A stretch of DNA of 64,000 nt from Paenibacillus campinasensis (GTDB taxonomy: Bacteria; Bacillota; Bacilli; Paenibacillales; Paenibacillaceae), in contig NZ_NPBY01000063.1 of the NCBI RefSeq assembly GCF_002272015.1, forward strand, positions 39,651 through 103,650. The letters run 5' to 3'. The notes beneath the pieces are model-generated. The model saw only the letters and a list, made by a program, of their open reading frames with translations. It did no database searches and had not been told where the DNA came from. Positions 59,490 through 64,000 of this stretch are shown here, one piece after another. A program made the translations under genes and the position numbers. Position 1 is the stretch's first letter; each line of letters starts with the position of its first letter.

Positions 59490-60383
59490 TTGGATTATTC
59501 ACAATTAGTGGATAAATACATTAAAGATAGCGGTCTAAGCTTAGGTGAAATTGCAAAACGACTTAAAGAAGAGAAGGGTATTAAAATTGACAGATCATAT
59601 ATATCAAAGCTTCGAAACAACCCTAAATACCCTGCTTCAGAGGAGATAAACCGTGCCTTGGCCGAAATAACTGGGGGCGACCCGGAACAATTGGTTCTAG
59701 CAGGATTTTATCAAAATGCACCAACAGAAGTTAAGTCGTCTATAGATGAGGCCATGTCTTTTCGGGAAATCTTTATTGAATTTATTAAGTCAAATGCCAA
59801 CAAAGAACTTACTCAAGAAGAAGTTGAAAAAGAGATTCACGAATTAGTTACATTGCCTGAAGAAGAGTTTGAAACAAAAAGCCAAGAACTTAAAATCCGA
59901 TTGCTTGATAGCCCCCCCGAGCAATTGTTGAAGTCCTATAAATTAATCTTAAAAGGTCTTGGTCAAGAGGGAAAAATAAGCAAGCTTGAAGAACTAAAAA
60001 ATCTTCGCGAATCACATTCTGTGTCTATTCCCAAGATGGCCTCTTTATTGGGTATTAGCCAAGATTTATACAATACTGTGGAAAAAATCGGGGCAATAAA
60101 GATTAATAGAGAGTATAACAATGAACTAAACAATTATTACGCTAAGGCACTAGACATTTTGAATGACCCCAACATTGACACAATACTAAAAGATTCGGGT
60201 CACGATACGAAGGAAACGGGGTTGAGCGAATTTGAGGAATTTATAAATAACCCTGAACACGGTATTTTCTTTAAGGAATATCTGAATGCCCCAGAAGAAA
60301 AACGAGAAGAAATGAGACAGATTTTCCGAATTTTAATGGACAAAGAAAAGGGACGAAAACCAGGAGATCGACAAGGGGAATAA
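59490..60383 (+). CDS. Lysogeny repressor, XRE type
   Basis: A 297-residue protein starting at TTG 59490 after GGAGTGGAGG. The N-terminal helix-turn-helix (LSLGEIAKRLKEEKGIKIDRSYISKLRNNPKYPASEEINRALAEITG, about 16-62) should bind the operators at 59339-59443. The rest is helical and acidic with a possible second helix-turn-helix near 172-200 (SVSIPKMASLLGISQDLYNTVEKIG). No RecA-type self-cleavage site is seen; the adjacent ImmA-type protease may remove it. The early promoter is divergent. Confidence 0.8.
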   Translation: MDYSQLVDKYIKDSGLSLGEIAKRLKEEKGIKIDRSYISKLRNNPKYPASEEINRALAEITGGDPEQLVLAGFYQNAPTEVKSSIDEAMSFREIFIEFIKSNANKELTQEEVEKEIHELVTLPEEEFETKSQELKIRLLDSPPEQLLKSYKLILKGLGQEGKISKLEELKNLRESHSVSIPKMASLLGISQDLYNTVEKIGAIKINREYNNELNNYYAKALDILNDPNIDTILKDSGHDTKETGLSEFEEFINNPEHGIFFKEYLNAPEEKREEMRQIFRILMDKEKGRKPGDRQGE

Positions 60384-60469
60384 ATCTTTACTTAACAGGA
60401 TCAGCCTTTTTTGCTGTTCCTTCACACCCACAAAGGGAACATATGTTTTCATCCAGGAGGATACTTGTC

Positions 60470-61345
60470 ATGTTCTCACATTACGTTAAAACTCATTTAG
60501 AAGATTTTATTGAAGATGTCTATTTAAAAGCTGGGATATTAACTCCGGATCAATTAACTATTGATGAAGTTTCTTATCGATTAAACATATGGGTTCATTA
60601 TGCCAAAGTCTCCAGTCGTGCCCTAGAATCAGCGCAGGGCATGTATAGTATGTTTTTAGATAACCGGTTAACTCCAATGAGACAAAAGTTAGACTTCTTC
60701 CACGAACTTTGCCACCTTCTTAGACATGCCGGCAATCAAATGTTAATGCCGCGATCCTTTACACAAGCCCAGGAGTACGAAGCTGATATGTTTGTGATGT
60801 ATGCAACCATGCCTTACTTCATGCTCACAGAACTCGATATCCCAACCATACATAACGATGCTACAAATTATATAAGCACAATGTTTAACGTCCCATGGCA
60901 ACTCGCAAAGCGCCGCGTTGATCAAATATTAAGAAGACACTTCGAGGGCAAATTAATGAGTAGGAATACGATGAATTCATATTTGGAAGTGAACACCAAA
61001 AATCAAGAGTCTTTGTCGTCTGGTTCTCCAAGGATATATGCTTACTACGATCCGACTCATTACACAGATGAACCTTCACAATTACTCATCTATCTGGATT
61101 ATTGGACATTAACCAGCATGGGTGAGTACGAGATCCCTCTTGACGAAGATTTCAAGAAAATTGAGTTAGAGGATCCCCAGTCTCATAATTTCCGACCGAT
61201 TTCACCTATTGATTTAGTTTGTGGTAATGAGAGCATCAAAATAAACATCGATCGCCTGACTCGAAAGTATGGAGTCCATTCTCAGACGTTTGTTTTACAG
61301 ATGCACGATCTCAAGACATTACTAAACGAAGTTAGTAATTTTTAA
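60470..61345 (+). CDS. ImmA/IrrE family metallopeptidase
   Basis: A 291-residue protein with the zinc protease motif HELCH at 78-82 and a downstream acidic helix QEYEADMF (about 101-108) for the third ligand. In ICEBs1 ImmA cuts the ImmR repressor to induce the element; by position it should act on the repressor encoded just upstream. ATG 60470 follows AGGAGG; a longer frame starts at 60443. Confidence 0.88.
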   Translation: MFSHYVKTHLEDFIEDVYLKAGILTPDQLTIDEVSYRLNIWVHYAKVSSRALESAQGMYSMFLDNRLTPMRQKLDFFHELCHLLRHAGNQMLMPRSFTQAQEYEADMFVMYATMPYFMLTELDIPTIHNDATNYISTMFNVPWQLAKRRVDQILRRHFEGKLMSRNTMNSYLEVNTKNQESLSSGSPRIYAYYDPTHYTDEPSQLLIYLDYWTLTSMGEYEIPLDEDFKKIELEDPQSHNFRPISPIDLVCGNESIKINIDRLTRKYGVHSQTFVLQMHDLKTLLNEVSNF

Positions 61346-61358
61346 GGAGGTTGCCAGT

Positions 61359-62546
61359 ATGGCCAGTTTCCAGAAATACACAACCAAAGACGGTGTACGA
61401 TGGATGTATAAATACTATTCCACCATCGATCCGGTAACCGGAAAGAAAAAGCAGTCAACTAAACGAGGATTCAAATCGAAGAAAGAGGCTCAATTAGATG
61501 CTGCAGCAGTAGAACTGGAAATAACTAATGGGACATTCGTAAAGGAAAAAAGTATAACCTTTGCGGAGTTTGCGCCTAAATGGTTGAAAATTTATAGTAG
61601 CACCCAACACGTTAAAGTCTCAACAGTAGCTTCAAGACAAGTATCACTAAACAGACTACTAAAGAATTTCAAACATATTATGCTAAAAGACATTAGCAAT
61701 GAAATGTATCAGGACTACCTTATCTCTTTGAAAAATAAGGGGTATTCAAAAGAGACGATCATCAGTACACATGCCACCGCTAAGTTGTTATTTAAAAAAG
61801 CAAAACAAATGGAGATTATTAAAACAAATCCTACATTAGACGCGATAGTGCCGGCCTTTACTCAAACAGTTGATGAAATTGAAAATGAGGTCGAGCTACC
61901 AAAGTATTTTGAAAAGAATGAGCTAGTTCATTTTCTTCAGGTAGCTAAGAAAAATGGAATGGATAAAGACTACCCTACTTTCCTCACCCTGGCGTACACC
62001 GGAATGCGAGTAGGTGAACTTTGTGCTTTGAAATGGAAAGATATTGATTTCGAGAAAAAGACCATTAGAATTACAAAAACATACTGGAACAAAACAAACG
62101 ATACTGTAAAATACACTTTAAATACTCCGAAATCAAAAGCGTCTAAAAGAACAATACTAATTGATGATGAACTTATTAGTGAGCTTAAAAAATTCAAAAC
62201 CATGCAAAAAGAAGTTATAATTCGTCACAGAAAAGAATACTACGACGAAGATTTCGTATTTGCGAAACTCACTCAATTTTATGGATACCCGGAAAAACCA
62301 AAGGTGATTGGGGATCGTCTGAAGAGACTACTGAAATTAGCTGAGTTAAACGAGAGTCTTACACCTCATTCGTTTAGACACACACATACTTCGTTGCTTG
62401 CTGAAGCAGGCGTAGGGTTGACCGAAATCATGGAGAGGCTTGGACAACGTAATGAGAAAATTACGCGTAATGTCTACATGCATGTGACCAAGAAATTGAA
62501 GACGGATGCCGTTGAAAAGTTCCAAAAACTCATGAACGGCATTTAA
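61359..62546 (+). CDS. Tyrosine integrase
   Basis: A 395-residue recombinase with an N-terminal AP2-like arm-binding domain (1 to about 60: YTTKDGVRWMYKYYSTIDPVTGKKKQSTKRGFKSKKEAQ), a SAM-like core-binding domain (about 65-165), and the catalytic domain with R217 (TGMRVGEL), H337 and R340 (HSFRH), and Y373 (NVYMHV). At the usual second H/W position it has LGQRN, so Q363 there. It ends 12 bases before the right arm repeats and 85 before attR. RBS AAGGAGG. Confidence 0.95.
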   Translation: MASFQKYTTKDGVRWMYKYYSTIDPVTGKKKQSTKRGFKSKKEAQLDAAAVELEITNGTFVKEKSITFAEFAPKWLKIYSSTQHVKVSTVASRQVSLNRLLKNFKHIMLKDISNEMYQDYLISLKNKGYSKETIISTHATAKLLFKKAKQMEIIKTNPTLDAIVPAFTQTVDEIENEVELPKYFEKNELVHFLQVAKKNGMDKDYPTFLTLAYTGMRVGELCALKWKDIDFEKKTIRITKTYWNKTNDTVKYTLNTPKSKASKRTILIDDELISELKKFKTMQKEVIIRHRKEYYDEDFVFAKLTQFYGYPEKPKVIGDRLKRLLKLAELNESLTPHSFRHTHTSLLAEAGVGLTEIMERLGQRNEKITRNVYMHVTKKLKTDAVEKFQKLMNGI

Positions 62547-62557
62547 TTTTCACTCAA

Positions 62558-62578
62558 ATATGGTCAGAATGTGGTCAC
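62558..62578 (+). repeat. Right integrase arm-type sites (pair)
   Basis: ATATGGTCA (62558-62566) and ATGTGGTCA (62569-62577), 11-base period, followed by C. Apart from one base it is the same as the pair at 26965-26985. It lies between the integrase stop and attR. Confidence 0.7.
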
Positions 62579-62630
62579 AGATATAAAACAACTCTTATAT
62601 TCCTTATTGTTAAAGCATTATTCATCAAGC

Positions 62631-62648
62631 CGGAAAGACCATTTCTGT
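62631..62648. other. attR core
   Basis: CGGAAAGACCATTTCTGT, one mismatch to attL. Together with comFA to the right it forms a perfect palindrome, CCGGAAAGA and TCTTTCCGG arms (62630-62638 and 62648-62656), nine bases apart: the expected geometry of a tyrosine recombinase target. It encodes part of Walker A. Confidence 0.85.
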
Positions 62649-63680
62649 CTTTCCGGCTCCTGTCACCGCCCAGATGAGAAACTGGGCGGCCCCCGCGGAG
62701 CCCGCGGCACGCGGCTCCGCCAAGAACCGCAGCGCAGCGCCAGCGGCGGCGCTCTGCGCTGCGCTCAGCCCCCACCGGCCCAGGGCCTCGGTGGGGGAAC
62801 CCCCGGCCGTGCCCCGCACGGCCGGCCCTGCTGTGCCATGCAGCAGCAGGGCACAAGCGCGGCTGCGCCCCATAGCGAGGCAGGCCTCGCAATAGGCGCA
62901 AGCCGCGGAGCCGCACGCGGCGCATGCCGTGCGGCTCTCGGCCACGCTGCCGCATCGCCGGCAGCGAAGGGCCGGTGCCCGGCGGCTGCGCAGCCAGCCG
63001 GGCACTCCCCGCGGGGCAGGCCGATCCGGCCCCAGCCCCGCTTCCAGGCGCAGCCGGCCCAGCAGGCAGCCCAGCTGGGCCGCAGGGCGCCAGTCGCCGC
63101 CGTCCCCGGCGACCTCCGCGAGCAGCCCTTCCACCTCGCCAGCCAGCAAGGCTCGGCCTACCATACGGCGGCATAACAGCTCCGTCCGCCGCATCAGCTC
63201 GTCCAAGTCTAGCCCTTGCGACTCTCGCCTCCCCTGCCGCTCCCCCGACCACGCCCTTGTTCCGGCGACCGCCCCGTTTGTTCCCATGGGCAGCGACGCG
63301 CTCAAGGTGTGCGAAGCGGTCCTCCGCACCTTCTGAGAGCTCAGCTCGAACTCTCCCCATAGGCTCACAGCATAGAGCAAAGCTTCCCAAGACGCTCGGT
63401 TCTCAGGCGGCTCCGTTTCTAGAAAAGGCATCAGCTTTTCCCGCATATACCGCCGCCATTCCATCACTCCCCATGCGTCCATTCCCTTCAGCGGCGTATA
63501 ATGATCCCTCCATGCTACGGCCCATCCGAGAGGCATGTGTTCCGAGAGGACCACCAAACGCGTTCCCTTACCGTTATTCTTGAGCGATCCTAGCCACCAC
63601 TCTATATCCACGCGCAGATCGAGCGATAAGCAGCAATTCCATTGCTCTTCATTCCGAAGCATATACAGCGCCACCCGCAT
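62640..63680 (-). pseudogene. comFA: comFA, 5' half (split by prophage)
   Basis: The first 347 codons of the DNA-uptake ATPase. The N-terminal part (MRVALYMLRNEEQWNCCLSLDLRVDIEWWLG...) is a long extension relative to Bacillus subtilis; then a zinc motif with CRRCG, CAACG, CAYC pairs near 240-265, and motif I up to WAVTGAGKTEM, where the prophage cuts. After the junction the frame continues only VFPA and stops at 62625. Region 62680-63260 is extremely rich in G and C and in alanine codons. Start ATG has AAGGA upstream. Confidence 0.92.
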
Positions 63681-64000
63681 CAGGTTTCATCCTTTCCTTA
63701 TTATAATTTCCTCGCTTGGAACAAAAGCTGATCGTCTAACGAGATATGATTCAGTTCAACGCCATTGCGAGGATGTCGGACGTCCACTTCCAAATAAGGG
63801 TGAAGAACCCGCTTGTTATTTGAAGAGCCAGGTCCTGGCCCTGCCCTCGTCTGACCTTCGCCTTGCCCCGTTATCCCTTTCGCTCAGGAGGATCGGATGC
63901 TAGAAGAGAGACATTCGATTTAAACAGGTCAAGATTCGAGAAGGTTCAAGATGTGAGCGTGTTTATGATTTGAGATTTCAAGTATGGAAGACTTTTTGGT
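63681..64000. other. Upstream region of comFA, no gene seen
   Basis: The last 320 bases contain no convincing coding region. They should hold the comFA promoter and ComK-type boxes, but no clear pair of AT boxes could be assigned. An AGGAGG-ATCGG-ATG at about 63888 on the plus strand leads to only seven codons and a stop. Confidence 0.4.

Larger units (their letters stand above)
26856..62648. mobile_element. Complete-looking 35.8-kb prophage with contractile tail, in comFA
   Basis: The ends are an 18-base near-identical core in comFA. Inside are all modules expected of an active temperate phage: integrase, repressor and antirepressor, replication, late regulator, small and large terminase, portal, protease, capsid, connectors, sheath, tube, tape measure, baseplate, fibre, holin and amidase. 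No module is visibly broken. A tail sheath makes it a myovirus-type Caudoviricetes. The late genes read on the minus strand and the integrase, repressor and accessory genes on the plus strand. Confidence 0.93.

Noticed and set aside
62571..63583. Several long alanine- and arginine-rich frames on the plus strand
   Set aside because: Caused by the lack of stop codons in the GC-rich comFA block; no start signals or domains.
63888..63920. Start of a new plus-strand gene at the window end (AGGAGG then ATG)
   Set aside because: The frame ends after seven codons.
1..64000. CRISPR arrays and insertion sequences
   Set aside because: No regularly spaced direct repeats of CRISPR type and no transposase gene with terminal repeats were seen in the window.

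Overview
The window is from a motile, endospore-former-type Firmicute, most likely Paenibacillus. The evidence is the gene order comFA-comFC-yvyF-flgM-flgN-flgK-flgL-yviE-fliW-csrA-hag-flaG-fliD-fliS-fliT...hpf-secA-prfB, as in the Bacillales, a complete arginine cluster argC-J-B-D-F-G beside it, and moderately high GC with strong AGGAGG ribosome sites. Almost everything in 1-26867 is read from the minus strand.

Host left part. 1-5858 holds the arginine operon (argG is cut by the window edge) with a sigma-A promoter and probable ArgR/AhrC operator at about 5972-6020. Then come a YitT-family membrane protein, prfB with its programmed +1 frameshift, secA, long-form hpf and a cold-shock gene. 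A large secreted VWA protein with eight IPT/TIG domains (12864-16028) sits inside an otherwise conserved flagellar locus (16042-24865). The flagellin leader carries a sigma-D promoter and two CsrA-type hairpins. comFC and the 3' half of comFA follow.

Prophage. comFA, the DNA-uptake helicase, is split exactly at its Walker A codons. The 5' part lies at 62640-63680 and the 3' part at 25920-26867. Between them is a 35.8-kb prophage bounded by an 18-bp near-identical core (26856-26873 and 62631-62648) and paired integrase arm-type repeats. It encodes an HK97-type head, a contractile tail (sheath, tube, baseplate hub, plug, spike, wedges, fibre), a lysis cassette, a DnaD-like initiator/helicase loader/DnaB replication set with iteron-like repeats, an ArpU late regulator, a HicAB toxin-antitoxin pair, a divergent repressor/Cro region with operators, an ImmA-type protease and a tyrosine integrase. 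The two extremes carry accessory genes: near attL a PH-SHOCT protein, a WYL-like small protein and a DUF3800 gene followed by its own small structured RNA.

How it fits together. Lysogeny inactivates comFA, and precise excision would restore it, so the phage may act as a switch on competence (inference). The most promising less-described elements are the DUF3800 gene with its adjacent promoter-driven RNA (28303-29173), a 41-nt acceptor/T-arm minihelix within a structured region after arpU (50984-51320), and the phage-comFA junction itself.
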